This document shows, piece after piece, positions 16,251 to 25,637 of a stretch of 64,000 bases of DNA (its first letter is position 1; every line of letters starts with the position of its first letter). Source of the stretch: Gottfriedia acidiceleris (GTDB lineage Bacteria > Bacillota > Bacilli > Bacillales > Bacillaceae_G); contig NZ_NESS01000001.1 in assembly GCF_002128425.1 (NCBI RefSeq), positions 62,001-126,000 on the forward strand, given 5' to 3'. Position numbers and translations under genes: made by a program. The notes under the pieces are model-generated. The model had not been told where the DNA came from. It was given only the letters and a program-made list of their open reading frames with translations, and did not search any database.

Positions 16251-16466
16251 TTACAAATATTTTTCAAAAGGTTTAAAAATGGATTCAACCCATGTAATGG
16301 GTCCATCTAATTGTTGTAGATTAAACAAAGAAAAAATCCATCCTATAAAAAGTAACAAAATAAACCCAATCTTATCTTTTTTAGGAGATTGTTTCATTCT
16401 TGTCCATTCGAAAAAGAAAATTAGCGATACAACTACTGTTGTACCAATAAAAGCACCCCACTTCAT
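16251..16466 (-). CDS. Germinant receptor D subunit-like small membrane protein
   Basis: 71 residues with two predicted membrane helices (about 5-22 and 33-51). It lies between the C and B subunit genes and overlaps the C gene by four bases, so it is a member of the operon. Small two-span D subunits of this size have been described in Bacillus ger operons (for example gerKD), where they modulate receptor function. The assignment rests on size, topology and position. Confidence 0.78.
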   Translation of the reverse strand: MKWGAFIGTTVVVSLIFFFEWTRMKQSPKKDKIGFILLLFIGWIFSLFNLQQLDGPITWVESIFKPFEKYL

Positions 16467-17692
16467 TCTTTACTAACCTCTTTCTCAGGTATTGCTCCTG
16501 GTTTATTTATATAACCTTGTCTGCGAATGTTGGCATCGACATCAATTTTTACTGTTACTTTTGGAAACTTTTCTTCCCAGTGATTTTCGACTTTTTTCCA
16601 CTCGTTCGGATATTCTCGATGATACTCCTCTGCGAAACCAATAATATCTGACTTTAGATTTTGTTGTGTTTTCTGAAGAGATTGTTCGATACTTTCTTTG
16701 ATTTTATCTTGAAAAACTTTTTCTAGTTTCTTTTTAAATAATGCATTAGAATAATCTAAATTCGTTCCATTTTGCGCGATCGCTCCATTTGCCTCTACTT
16801 TTACGATCATTTTCCATTTATTATGTTTAATTTCTGGAACAAGCTTTGTATGAAGCACAACTGGATATAATGATACATTCCCTTTCATATCAGAAGATTC
16901 TAAGGTAACAGTAAATTCTTTCTGTTCATTTCTTAGCAACAATACTCCTCTTGTTTCTCTTTCAGTAAGCTGACCGATCATTTTATCCTTATTTAAAACT
17001 ACGGTACCAATAATGACTGGTAGTTTATTCGATTGTATTTTCTCATCATCCTGAGGAATTGTTATCAAATCAAGCAACGGAATTGCAGCTGTCTTAGCTT
17101 TTCCTGTTAACATCTCTTCAAAAGACTGCAAAGTAACAAGCATTGAAAAACGGAATTCAGAAAGTCCCATTATCGTTTCTGCTGAATAGCGCTCTAAAGG
17201 TGTAGACACTTCGAGTATTTTCTTTGGATCTCCTTTGCTTACGAATAAATAGGCTCGTTCTCTTGGTTGAGGATGTCGGAGTAAAAAATCCATTTGCTCC
17301 TCTACCCCTTTTTTTGCTAATTGTTCACTAAAAATATATACTTCGCATTGTCCCCAAAATATTTTTCTAGGTAATTTAGCTTGGAGCTTTGAGATTGCGT
17401 CGGCAATATTTTTTCCTTTTTGAGATCTAACCAATGTAAGCGATGCTTGCTGATTTGCTCCTGCTTGTCCATTACCAGAGCTTAAATCTTTCGGTATAAT
17501 TACTTGGATTGAAAGTTCAATTGTATTCTCGTCTATTTGATCAATCGCAGCGGCAGTGACGATTGCTAAATCATTAATTTCCAATCGATCCCAACAACCA
17601 CTTAACAATAGAATCATTCCACATAAGGAAATCAAACAGAGTAAACGTTTCATTGTACGATTTTTCTTTTTTCTTACTTTAAAATTTTTCAC
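16463..17692 (-). CDS. gerC: Ger(x)C family spore germination lipoprotein
   Basis: About 409 residues. A lipoprotein signal (MKRLLCLISLCGMILLLSGC) is followed by WDRLEINDLAIVTAAAIDQ, the family hallmark, and KKVEAN...-type C-terminal regions with GAIAQNG. C subunits are lipidated and displayed on the outer face of the spore inner membrane. The annotated GTG at 17692 overlaps the A-subunit stop (GTGA) for translational coupling, which adds 13 basic residues before the lipoprotein signal; an ATG at codon 14 gives a cleaner signal but has no ribosome site. Confidence 0.92.
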   Translation of the reverse strand: MKNFKVRKKKNRTMKRLLCLISLCGMILLLSGCWDRLEINDLAIVTAAAIDQIDENTIELSIQVIIPKDLSSGNGQAGANQQASLTLVRSQKGKNIADAISKLQAKLPRKIFWGQCEVYIFSEQLAKKGVEEQMDFLLRHPQPRERAYLFVSKGDPKKILEVSTPLERYSAETIMGLSEFRFSMLVTLQSFEEMLTGKAKTAAIPLLDLITIPQDDEKIQSNKLPVIIGTVVLNKDKMIGQLTERETRGVLLLRNEQKEFTVTLESSDMKGNVSLYPVVLHTKLVPEIKHNKWKMIVKVEANGAIAQNGTNLDYSNALFKKKLEKVFQDKIKESIEQSLQKTQQNLKSDIIGFAEEYHREYPNEWKKVENHWEEKFPKVTVKIDVDANIRRQGYINKPGAIPEKEVSKE

Positions 17693-19251
17693 TCTTTTTC
17701 GTTTCCTTTGTCTAAATTTGGTGATTGTCCTTCAGATTGGCGATATAAATTGGTCTTACCAGTTAGGTGAGGACGAGTATCCATCATCCATAATGGTGAT
17801 CTCCATAAAACATCCTTAATTTCTTTGGCTTTTAGCGGTGCAAGTGGAGATAAATATGGTACTCCAAATGAACGTAAACTACATAAATGAATTACGATCA
17901 AGATGATTCCCAACATAATTCCAACTAGCCCTAATGAACCAGCAAGCAAAATCATGGGAAAGCGGAGTAAACGAATTGCAATTCCTGCAATATAACGAGG
18001 TAACATAAATGAAGCGATTCCAGTAATCGCTACTACAATAACCATTGGTGATGAAACCAATCCTGCCTGGACAGCAGCTTGACCAATAACTAGCGCTCCC
18101 ACGATACTTACAGCTGCACCTATCTGTTTAGGCAATCGAACCCCCGCTTCTCGAAGTGCTTCAAATGAAACTTCCATTATCAGAACCTCTACGATGGATG
18201 GAAAAGGTATTGGCTCTCGTGAGGCAGCCATACTAAGTAACAAATTAGTTGGAACCATTTCTTGATGGAAAGTCATAATCGCTACATAAAATGAAGGAAG
18301 CAAAAGTGAAATTCCAAGAAATAAATAGCGTAGCCAACGAATAGCCGAACTAACAATAAAACGTTGATAATAATCTTCGTGAGACTGAATCAGCGAAAAA
18401 AAAGATATAGGAGCTATTAAACAAAATGGCGTTCCTTCAACTAAAATTGCTGCCCTACCCTCGAGTAAATTAGAGCAAACTACGTCCGGACGCTCTGTGG
18501 ACAGAATCTGAGGAAAAGGAGAAAAAGGGTTATCTTCAATCATTTCTTCAATATATTCACTTTCCAAAATTCCATCAACTTCAATGCCACTTAATCGATT
18601 AGTAATCTCATTTATTAACGATTGATCTGCAATTCCTTCAATATAGGCAATTACTACTGTCGTATTCGTATATCTCCCAATTTTCAACGATTGCATTTTA
18701 AGAGAAGGACTTTTAATAATACGGCGTAGTTGAGATTTACTAATCTCTAAAGATTCATTAAATCCCTCTCTGGGACCTTTAATTCCTACCTCTGCTGTCG
18801 GTTCTTCAATCGATCGTTTTTCCCACTTAGCAAGCCCTAAAGAAAACCCTACACTTACTCCTTCAAATAAAAGAACAGGGTTTCCTGCTGAAATCGACTC
18901 AATACACTCCTGAAATGAATGAACTTTTTTCACTTTAGAAACTGGTATTTTTTCCTCAAATAAATCATTTACCGTTCGATTTACGCTTGATGTTTTTTCC
19001 ATAAGTGGTATTAAAACAAAATTCTCAATTCCTTCTACATCTGATAAACCTTCGATATAAATAATCGTAGCTTTTGTTTTTCCAAAAAGTAAGAATGAAC
19101 GAAAAATTACGTCAGAGCAATTATCATAGATTAAATGGAAGGCTTCAATATTTTGACCGTAACTATCAGAAAGGGGATCATGCTTGTCGATCTTTTCGTC
19201 ATTGATTTTTGACTTGAACCTTTGAAGCAATTTATGTTTATTACGAATCAA
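17689..19251 (-). CDS. gerA: Spore germination receptor A subunit (GerAA-type)
   Basis: 520 residues. A soluble N-terminal half (ending near residue 290) contains the two-lobed GerA domain (IYIEGLSD..., VLLFEGVSVGFSLGLAKWEKRSIEEP); then five membrane helices follow, with the conserved EVLIMEVSFEALREAGVRLPK and IGAAVSIVGALVIGQAAVQAG segments. First gene of the operon; it starts with TTG at 19251, preceded by GGGGGAG. A subunits form the oligomeric channel of the receptor in the spore inner membrane. Expression would be sigma-G dependent by analogy. Confidence 0.94.
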   Translation of the reverse strand: MIRNKHKLLQRFKSKINDEKIDKHDPLSDSYGQNIEAFHLIYDNCSDVIFRSFLLFGKTKATIIYIEGLSDVEGIENFVLIPLMEKTSSVNRTVNDLFEEKIPVSKVKKVHSFQECIESISAGNPVLLFEGVSVGFSLGLAKWEKRSIEEPTAEVGIKGPREGFNESLEISKSQLRRIIKSPSLKMQSLKIGRYTNTTVVIAYIEGIADQSLINEITNRLSGIEVDGILESEYIEEMIEDNPFSPFPQILSTERPDVVCSNLLEGRAAILVEGTPFCLIAPISFFSLIQSHEDYYQRFIVSSAIRWLRYLFLGISLLLPSFYVAIMTFHQEMVPTNLLLSMAASREPIPFPSIVEVLIMEVSFEALREAGVRLPKQIGAAVSIVGALVIGQAAVQAGLVSSPMVIVVAITGIASFMLPRYIAGIAIRLLRFPMILLAGSLGLVGIMLGIILIVIHLCSLRSFGVPYLSPLAPLKAKEIKDVLWRSPLWMMDTRPHLTGKTNLYRQSEGQSPNLDKGNEKE

Positions 19252-19510
19252 TTAAGTCTCCCCCATTATGTAAACATTTACCTTTACTATAATTTTCAAA
19301 TTTTTACTAAATATACGGAAATTATTGGAATTTCCCCTGATTAAGCAAACTTATAAAAGTTCTCGAACTTAGTGAGCCATTTTCATTCTCTTCTCTTCAT
19401 TTCCATGAAGATTATTTCATTGTTACCGTTAATCCAATTTCTTCCACAATCCTTTTTAGGTCTATTTTTTGTTAATAATTGGAACAATATCACCGACAGG
19501 AGGAATAGTA

Positions 19511-19741
19511 ATGGATCATTTCGAAGCATTTTTGAATAGTAAGAATTGGATTGATAATGATTTAGATGCCAGATATATAAACATAAACCACCCTTATGCG
19601 ATCTTAATTTCTGGAGAAGAAGGACAAATTACATTAAGAGGAAACACCGGTATTGATAATGGTCAAAACGGAGAAGAAATCTTCTCTTTTACGTCATTAA
19701 AAGAGCTCCAGGAGTGGTTTGAGGATAATATCGGGGAATGA
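19511..19741 (+). CDS. Small conserved-looking acidic protein, unrecognised
   Basis: 76 residues starting MDHFEAFLNSKNW. ATG at 19511 has AGGAGG close upstream; an upstream in-frame TTG lacks a ribosome site. Acidic, no membrane segment. ITLRGNTG and FTSLKELQEWFEDN suggest a small mixed alpha/beta fold. Function unknown; flanked by the ger operon on the other strand. Confidence 0.6.
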   Translation: MDHFEAFLNSKNWIDNDLDARYININHPYAILISGEEGQITLRGNTGIDNGQNGEEIFSFTSLKELQEWFEDNIGE

Positions 19742-19891
19742 ATTAGTTGTATGAAATAAGTAATTATACTCATGCCAAAATCACTAATTATTGGCTGAGT
19801 TTTTTTTTACTTGAATTGATTTTAAAAAAGCAGTATACATAAAGGATATTGAAGCATTTGCAACGAATAATTTTCTTTGGAGGTGTTTAAT

Positions 19892-20116
19892 ATGAGTAGT
19901 AAAAATATTGAATTGAATTGTAATAAAGATGATTTATATCTTGAGGTAATCAACGAAATGAAAGGAATACAAATTCATTTGCTAGAAGAGATTAATAGGC
20001 TAAACAGCGAAGTTAATTTTCTAATATCAGTTGTACTACCAAATATAGATAGAGATAGTTTAAATAATGATCAATTGGCCATGTTCGGAGAGATCGTTTT
20101 GAATAAAAGAAGTTAA
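19892..20116 (+). CDS. Small coiled-coil protein, unrecognised
   Basis: 74 residues beginning MSSKNIELNCNKDD. GGAGGTG stands before the ATG at 19892. The central stretch (INEMKGIQIHLLEEINRLNSEV) shows a heptad-like pattern of leucine and isoleucine, suggesting a short coiled coil. No family recognised. Confidence 0.55.
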   Translation: MSSKNIELNCNKDDLYLEVINEMKGIQIHLLEEINRLNSEVNFLISVVLPNIDRDSLNNDQLAMFGEIVLNKRS

Positions 20117-20347
20117 AGTCAATATTAAGTATTCCATAATGCTGTATTATATGAGATATGCTGTTTGTATTTTAATCTTGTTTCACCAATTACTTCTCTT
20201 TCCTCTTATATATATTTACCACTTTGTTTAGTCGTTGGATTGTTGAACATGAATCCATTGAAGTAGTATGTACCTTTTAAAGTAATGCTAAAAACAATAT
20301 ACTTTTTATTTCATTGTAAATCTATTTCTGTATTTAATTCAGCTAAA

Positions 20348-20578
20348 TTACTCTTCAATCTTTTTAGAAAAAACTTTACCATTATTTAATTGACACCAAT
20401 CAAGATCTGTTGTGTCACTGTATTTTGCGTTAAATTCGTCTATCGAAAGGAATATTTCAATATTACCTTTTTCAAGTTCTAAAAGAAGTGTATATGGAGT
20501 TAAACCGTAAACATTAGAAACTGCAATTAATTCACCTATATGTATTTTTTCTGAAAAATCAATTTTATCTTCCAACAT
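20348..20578 (-). CDS. Small protein, unrecognised
   Basis: 76 residues from ATG 20578, or 75 from TTG 20575, which has better spacing (8 bases) to AAAGGAG at 20590-20584. Acidic, soluble, with alternating strand-like pattern (IHIGELIAVSNVYGLTPYTLLLELEKGNIEIFLSIDEF). Codon use is like its neighbours. Function unknown. Confidence 0.55.
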   Translation of the reverse strand: MLEDKIDFSEKIHIGELIAVSNVYGLTPYTLLLELEKGNIEIFLSIDEFNAKYSDTTDLDWCQLNNGKVFSKKIEE

Positions 20579-20761
20579 AATCACTCCTTTAGAATATATT
20601 TTTATATTCTGCCCTTATTTCGAATTTATTTTGCAGTATTTTTCATTGATTCTGTATTGATCAGATTCATTTAACAAAATTAAAACCACTCAATAATTAA
20701 CTTGAGTCATTTTTTTAGTTTTTAATACGACTTACTTAGTTACATACTTATAATGGAGGTC

Positions 20762-20872
20762 ATGAGTTACTAAAATAGCTACATTATGTAATTTACTTAC
20801 TCATAAGAGGTTCATGAGTTAATAAAATGGCTGAATTATGTATTTTACTAACTCATAAGCGGTTTATGAGTT
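20762..20872. repeat. 52-bp tandem repeat with internal palindrome, about 2.1 copies
   Basis: Units begin ATGAGTTA at 20762, 20814 and 20866, exactly 52 bases apart, and each ends with the complementary TACTCATAAG or TAACTCATAAG. Two full units differ at about ten positions; the third is truncated after ATGAGTTA. Each unit can fold on itself through ATGAGTTA/TAACTCAT. No gene covers the region. Confidence 0.75.
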
Positions 20873-20904
20873 ATTTACCTATACCGACTATATAATTAAC
20901 AAAA

Positions 20905-20933
20905 AAAGACTCCTAAGTAAACTAGGAGTCTTT
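20905..20933 (-). terminator. Terminator after adenine deaminase gene
   Basis: Perfect 11-bp stem AAAGACTCCTA (20905-20915) with TAGGAGTCTTT (20923-20933), T run on the minus strand. Confidence 0.9.
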
Positions 20934-20944
20934 ACTTATTTCAT

Positions 20945-22666
20945 TTATTCACTAAGAAAAACTGGAATAAATTTAAATTCATTTACATTAAATAACCCTT
21001 TGGTAGTAATTTTTATACTTGGTATAACTGGTAGTGCTAGAAACGATAAAGTTAAAAATGCGTTAAATGTATTGTCTGGCCTAATTTGTAGTAATGTTTT
21101 TTCAATTTGATGCAAACCAGCCTCTACTTCTTCTGAAGATTTATTACTCATCAATCCACCAATTGGTAATGATAATTTGGCCATTACTTTTCCAGAAGAT
21201 ACGACTACTATTCCACCATTCATTTCTTCAATTGTTTTAATTGCAAGATACATATCAGCATCATTCATACCGGCAACGATTAATTGATGTGAATCATGAG
21301 CAATGGTTGTAGCGATTGCTCCATCAATTAAATTTAAACCTTTAACAATTCCTAGACCAATCTCTTTTTCAGAATGGTAGCGATCTATTACTGCTATTTT
21401 ACATAAGTTTTCGGCTACATTTGGAACAAAATAATTATTTTCATTTGATATTTTTTCAATTAAATGATTTGTAACAATACTATTTGGATTAATTTCTATA
21501 ATATTGCCTAGCGTTTTAGAGAATGTTTTTAATTCAAGATCTTCAATCTTTAGATCTCCTAAGCTTACTTTTGAATCAATCAAAGTCGGCTCTTCATTTT
21601 TGATTATTTTACTAATTTTTTTGTTTTTAACGATAAACTCGTTTTTACACCATACGTCTGTAACATCTACTGATTCTAAGTTATTTAAAAAGACTAAGTT
21701 TGCTTCATAGCCAGGAGCAATTGCACCTTTTCGCTTTAATCCATAGCATGTTGCTGGATTTAATGTTGCCATTGAATAGGCAGTCACTGGGTGAATTCCA
21801 TTTTCGATTGCTGTTCGAATACAAAAATCAATCGTACCCTCTTTTATGATATCGTCTAAATGTTTGTCGTCTGTGCAATACATAATACGCCCTGCATTTT
21901 GTTCATTTACTGCTGGTAATAAATCCTTTAGATTTCTTGCAGCAGACCCTTCTCTAAATGCAACATATAACCCGGCTCTAAGTCTTTCCATTACTTCCCT
22001 GACATTTGTACATTCATGATCAGTTGAAATTCCTGCATAGGAATATGTGTTTATTTCATTTTTAGTTAGTCCAGCTAAATGACCATCGATTGGCTTTTGA
22101 TAAGCATGAGCTAATTTTAATTTATCAATCATTTGTTTTTCCATTGACATAACAGCAGGATAATCCATCACTTCTGCTAATCCTAGTACTCTTGGATGAG
22201 TCATAAATGGCTCTAGATGTTCTGCATATAGTATGGCTCCTCCACGTTCTAATGAAGTTGCAGGTACACAGGACGGCAACATTACTCTAACGTCTAACGG
22301 AATATTATCTGATGCGTCTAACATCATTTTTATTCCATCCACCCCAGAAACATTTGCGATTTCATGTGGATCGCAAATAACCGTTGTTACTCCATGTGGT
22401 AGCACAGTTCTTGCGTATTCACTAGGTAAAACCATCGATGATTCGATATGAACGTGGGAATCAATAAAGCTTGGTGATATATATTTTCCTTCAGCCTCTA
22501 TTATTACATTAGCTTCATAATCACCTATTCCGACTATTACTCCATTTGTAATTGCAATCGAGTCTTCTATTATTTCTTTCGTAAAAACATTTATTATTTT
22601 TCCATTTATAATTAAATAGTCAGCCTTTTCAGCTTTAGTTGATGTTTTCATTTCGTGTAAGTTCAT
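20945..22666 (-). CDS. ade: Adenine deaminase
   Basis: 573 residues of the amidohydrolase superfamily, converting adenine to hypoxanthine and ammonia for purine salvage. Metal-binding motif SHVHIESSM, the EVMDYPAVM segment, GHLAGLTKNE with a metal-site His, and YCTDDKHLDDI are visible; the C-terminal ADE domain contains TIAHDSHQLIVAGMND and GLMSNKSSEEV. Length matches bacterial Ade. AGGAGG lies eight bases upstream of the ATG, and this site is inside a riboswitch-controlled hairpin. Single gene with its own terminator. Confidence 0.95.
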   Translation of the reverse strand: MNLHEMKTSTKAEKADYLIINGKIINVFTKEIIEDSIAITNGVIVGIGDYEANVIIEAEGKYISPSFIDSHVHIESSMVLPSEYARTVLPHGVTTVICDPHEIANVSGVDGIKMMLDASDNIPLDVRVMLPSCVPATSLERGGAILYAEHLEPFMTHPRVLGLAEVMDYPAVMSMEKQMIDKLKLAHAYQKPIDGHLAGLTKNEINTYSYAGISTDHECTNVREVMERLRAGLYVAFREGSAARNLKDLLPAVNEQNAGRIMYCTDDKHLDDIIKEGTIDFCIRTAIENGIHPVTAYSMATLNPATCYGLKRKGAIAPGYEANLVFLNNLESVDVTDVWCKNEFIVKNKKISKIIKNEEPTLIDSKVSLGDLKIEDLELKTFSKTLGNIIEINPNSIVTNHLIEKISNENNYFVPNVAENLCKIAVIDRYHSEKEIGLGIVKGLNLIDGAIATTIAHDSHQLIVAGMNDADMYLAIKTIEEMNGGIVVVSSGKVMAKLSLPIGGLMSNKSSEEVEAGLHQIEKTLLQIRPDNTFNAFLTLSFLALPVIPSIKITTKGLFNVNEFKFIPVFLSE

Positions 22667-22675
22667 GTTTGTTTC

Positions 22676-22782
22676 CTCCTAAAAATTTAGGAGAGATTAT
22701 GCAAAGGCATTTCTCTCGTAGTCAAACTATATCGGCAGCTTGGTAGATACTTTTGGACCGTTAATTTCCAAAATTATACGAG
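22676..22782 (-). promoter_or_regulatory. Purine riboswitch (guanine-type) controlling ade translation
   Basis: The aptamer spans 22782-22715 on the minus strand. P1 pairs CTCGTA (5') with TACGAG (3'); junction motifs TATCTACC and GACTACG are conserved; P2 is TTTTGGA/TCCAAAA with ACGG in its loop, P3 is AAGCT/AGTTT with GCCG in its loop, so the loops can kiss. The residue before TACGAG is C (GAC), the guanine/hypoxanthine specifier; adenine aptamers have U. Downstream, CTCCTAAA/TTTAGGAG (22676-22693) pairs the ribosome site, and a competing hairpin joins 22691-22696 to 22712-22717. That suggests translational control. Confidence 0.82.
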
Positions 22783-22993
22783 CGTATTAAGAACCACTTT
22801 ACTTAAAGTGAATGAACTTAATTAGCTAATATTTAATTGTAAAAAACTATATTAAACGTATTCTATTAAATTTTAAGACTAAAAAGCAATAACTATTTTA
22901 AGAGTTTTAAATATAAAATAATTCATAATTTTCTCTTTAATGAATACTATTTTAAATGGAATTGTAGGATGGTATTCATGGGAGGTATGTAGT

Positions 22994-23731
22994 TTGAACA
23001 ACGAGGTACAAAATCTTAATCAATTTTCATCCCATTCAAATAAAAAGGACGATTTTCATCTTTATTATAAGCAATTTGATTCGTTCCAAAGGCTTATAAA
23101 AAATAATGATTCACCATTAAGTTATAAACAGGATAAAATAAAAAAGCAAAATTTAGCTTTTATAAGACTCATAAATGTTTTACCTAAAAAAATAAGCTTA
23201 ACTATTTACCTTAATCGAACTAAATTTATTTCCAGTTTAACTTATAAAGAATCAACTCAATATTTAACTTTACCTTCAGGGGTACATCTTGTTGAGATTT
23301 TTAAAACAAATGATCTATCAAAACCAATTTATTCTGAACAAATAACTTTACTTGCTGAGCAAAATTATACGTTTGCTATTGGTAATTATTTAGACCAAAT
23401 CTCGCTGTTTTCATATATGGATAATAATTCTTTACCTAGAGGAGAATCTAAAATTCGCTTTATTAATTTATCCCCTAATTCACCAAATCTTGATTTCGCT
23501 GTGAAGTCTGGTGAAGGTGATGTTGTTTTTCCAAACGTCCCGTACCGGAAAGCCTCAGAATATCTGCCTATTTCGCCTATGACAGTTAATTTAGAAATAC
23601 GATTAACAGGTACGAAAATGATTTTATTTCCCCTCTATAGATCAAAATTTGAAGAAAATATAGTATATGATTTAATTTCAGTAGGGTGTGTTGAAGAGAA
23701 CCCCAAATTTGAAGTTATTACATTATTTTAG
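22994..23731 (+). CDS. DUF4397 domain-containing protein
   Basis: About 245 residues. The DUF4397 pattern appears twice as FIRLINVLPKK... and IRFINLSPNSPNLDFAVKSG, with PYRKASEYLPISP between strands; the whole is beta-rich. No signal peptide is visible. The start is placed at TTG 22994 because GGGAGG lies 8 bases upstream; an in-frame ATG at 22940 has no site. DUF4397 proteins are of unknown function, some spore- or surface-associated. Ends at a shared terminator. Confidence 0.7.
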   Translation: MNNEVQNLNQFSSHSNKKDDFHLYYKQFDSFQRLIKNNDSPLSYKQDKIKKQNLAFIRLINVLPKKISLTIYLNRTKFISSLTYKESTQYLTLPSGVHLVEIFKTNDLSKPIYSEQITLLAEQNYTFAIGNYLDQISLFSYMDNNSLPRGESKIRFINLSPNSPNLDFAVKSGEGDVVFPNVPYRKASEYLPISPMTVNLEIRLTGTKMILFPLYRSKFEENIVYDLISVGCVEENPKFEVITLF

Positions 23732-23765
23732 ACTGTTCACTAACTTCTTATCTTTTATATAAAAT

Positions 23766-23797
23766 AAAAAACTCGGACAGATGATCCGAGTTTTTTT
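23766..23797. terminator. Bidirectional terminator
   Basis: Stem AAAAACTCGGA (23766-23776) with TCCGAGTTTTTTT (23785-23797). Serves the convergent DUF4397 gene and the kinase gene. Confidence 0.88.
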
Positions 23798-24899
23798 ATG
23801 CCTCTTTTGGCAATTTTATGTAAAATGCTGTCCATTCATCATCAGAAAAACATTCAATTTTACCATCGTGTTTTTCAATTATTTGTTTACATACAAATAA
23901 GCCAATTCCAGTACCATGATTTTTTGTCGTAACAAATGGTTCAAAAATTGTCCGTATGCTTTCTTCACTAATTTTAGGTCCATTATTTCTTATTTGAATT
24001 TCAATCATCTCCTCTAGATCTGAAACTTGATAATGAATTGTTTTTTGACCATCGTTTTCTGCCAAGGCATCGATTGAATTCATTAATATATTAAGTAAAA
24101 CTTGACGAAGTTCATTTCTGAAACCCGGTATGTATATATCTTGTGAAATTCCTTCTTGTAAAATTACATTCGAATTTACAATACTTGGATATAAGAATTC
24201 GGTAATTTCTTTAAATAAATCATTAATTAAAAAGGATTCCACCATTTGGTCATGATCCTTTTTCGAGACATGAAGAAATTGATCTATTCTAAAGTTTAAT
24301 TGATGCAATTCATGATCTATGATGTCTAAATACTTCAATTGTGGATGATCACCTTTAAGTAATTTTACAAAACCAATAATTGAAGTAAGTGGATTTCTAA
24401 ATTCATGAACAAAACTAGCAGACATTTGTCCTAGAATAGTAAGTCTCTCTTTGTGAGTCTCGTCAATGAATTGTTTCTTTGCTTCGATATCTTGTGTAAT
24501 GATATAAGAATAATGTTTTGCTGTAAAATAAATAAACTGGTCAAATACGTAGTTAATTTTATTGATAAGTGGCTGAAGTAAGCTAATACTTTCTTCAAAT
24601 TCAGACAAATGTTTAAAGAGTTCACTTCTAGCTATATTTGAGTTATATACAAAATCTCCGATGTTAGCACTTGCTTTAGCACGCTCAAGGGCAATTTTAT
24701 GTGCCAATTCTTTGACTTGATCCTCATTAATTTTACCTTCAATAAATAATAACGTAAAGTCAATCAATTTAGTTCCATTAATGATAATCTCGGATTTAAA
24801 TGGATCATTATCGCTAATTACCGCTTGAGCGACCCAATTCTTTACTAATGTAGGCATACTTTCCTGTATGAAAGTGCTATACCTACTCTCTATTGACAT
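23796..24899 (-). CDS. Sporulation-type sensor histidine kinase (soluble)
   Basis: About 367 residues with no membrane helix. The N-terminal 160 residues are helical and resemble the HisK_N sensor domain of Bacillus kinases. The H-box is SASFVHEFRNPLTSIIGFVKLL with phospho-acceptor His, the form typical of the KinA-E sporulation kinases feeding the Spo0F phosphorelay. N, F and G boxes are LLNILMNSIDAL, TIFEPFVTTK and GTGIGLFVCKQI. No response regulator gene is adjacent, as usual for orphan phosphorelay kinases. The ATG at 24899 is 14 bases from GGAGG; an in-frame ATT at 24905 is better spaced, so the start is uncertain. Confidence 0.85.
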   Translation of the reverse strand: MSIESRYSTFIQESMPTLVKNWVAQAVISDNDPFKSEIIINGTKLIDFTLLFIEGKINEDQVKELAHKIALERAKASANIGDFVYNSNIARSELFKHLSEFEESISLLQPLINKINYVFDQFIYFTAKHYSYIITQDIEAKKQFIDETHKERLTILGQMSASFVHEFRNPLTSIIGFVKLLKGDHPQLKYLDIIDHELHQLNFRIDQFLHVSKKDHDQMVESFLINDLFKEITEFLYPSIVNSNVILQEGISQDIYIPGFRNELRQVLLNILMNSIDALAENDGQKTIHYQVSDLEEMIEIQIRNNGPKISEESIRTIFEPFVTTKNHGTGIGLFVCKQIIEKHDGKIECFSDDEWTAFYIKLPKEA

Positions 24900-25211
24900 A
24901 TCAATAAGGAACACCTCCAATAAAAAATCTATTAATTAAATAGTAACAAATTTTTAAATATTCGTTAAGTAAAAAAATAAAAATTTGTCGAATTTATTAC
25001 GACAAAGTAATATTTTTTACAATATTCTGATTAAGTTGTAAATTAAGTTTATGAATATTTCTTTCATTTCAGTGGAGCAACTGAACTTTTACGATTACCA
25101 CTTATCTAATTATTAATAAACTAAAAGTATGCAAAAATGTCAATAATATGGTGTGTAGAATAGAATAAAGTTAGATACAATTAAATTAATAAACTGAAAG
25201 TAGGTATTTCT

Positions 25212-25601
25212 ATGGCTGGAAATAAGGTGGAAGATTATTTAATTAAAGGTATCTATGGTGAAAAACAAATAAAAATTGAAGAACGAAACATTTTTTTAGG
25301 AACAATTCGTGAAAGAGTTGAAATTGCATTAACTACAAGTCAAGTAATGGCGAATACGATTTATCCGATCGTTGAACAATCAATAAATAAGAAAAATGTT
25401 ACTTTATTATTAAATGGTACACTTCCCTATAATGCAATTTCGAAATATATTTTAATGGCAAAGAAAAAAAATATTCCATTTTCACTTGTCAATAATTTAC
25501 CAGTCCCTACGCCGATCGGACTTGTCGTTACGCATAATAACGCAGTTGATAAAAATGAAATATTTATTAAAGATGAACTTTATAAATCAACAAATTTTTA
25601 A
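25212..25601 (+). CDS. yueI: YueI family protein (DUF1694)
   Basis: 129 residues matching YueI: VEDYLIKGIYGEKQIKIEERNIFLGTIRERV..ALT at the start and LLLNGTLPYNAISKYILMAKKKNIPFSLVNN in the centre. A small soluble alpha/beta protein of unknown function, structurally related to ribosomal protein L7Ae-like folds. Monocistronic, followed by a hairpin shared with the convergent gene. Confidence 0.9.
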   Translation: MAGNKVEDYLIKGIYGEKQIKIEERNIFLGTIRERVEIALTTSQVMANTIYPIVEQSINKKNVTLLLNGTLPYNAISKYILMAKKKNIPFSLVNNLPVPTPIGLVVTHNNAVDKNEIFIKDELYKSTNF

Positions 25602-25637
25602 TTTATACGGTATGTGAAATTCCTAAATATATTGATA

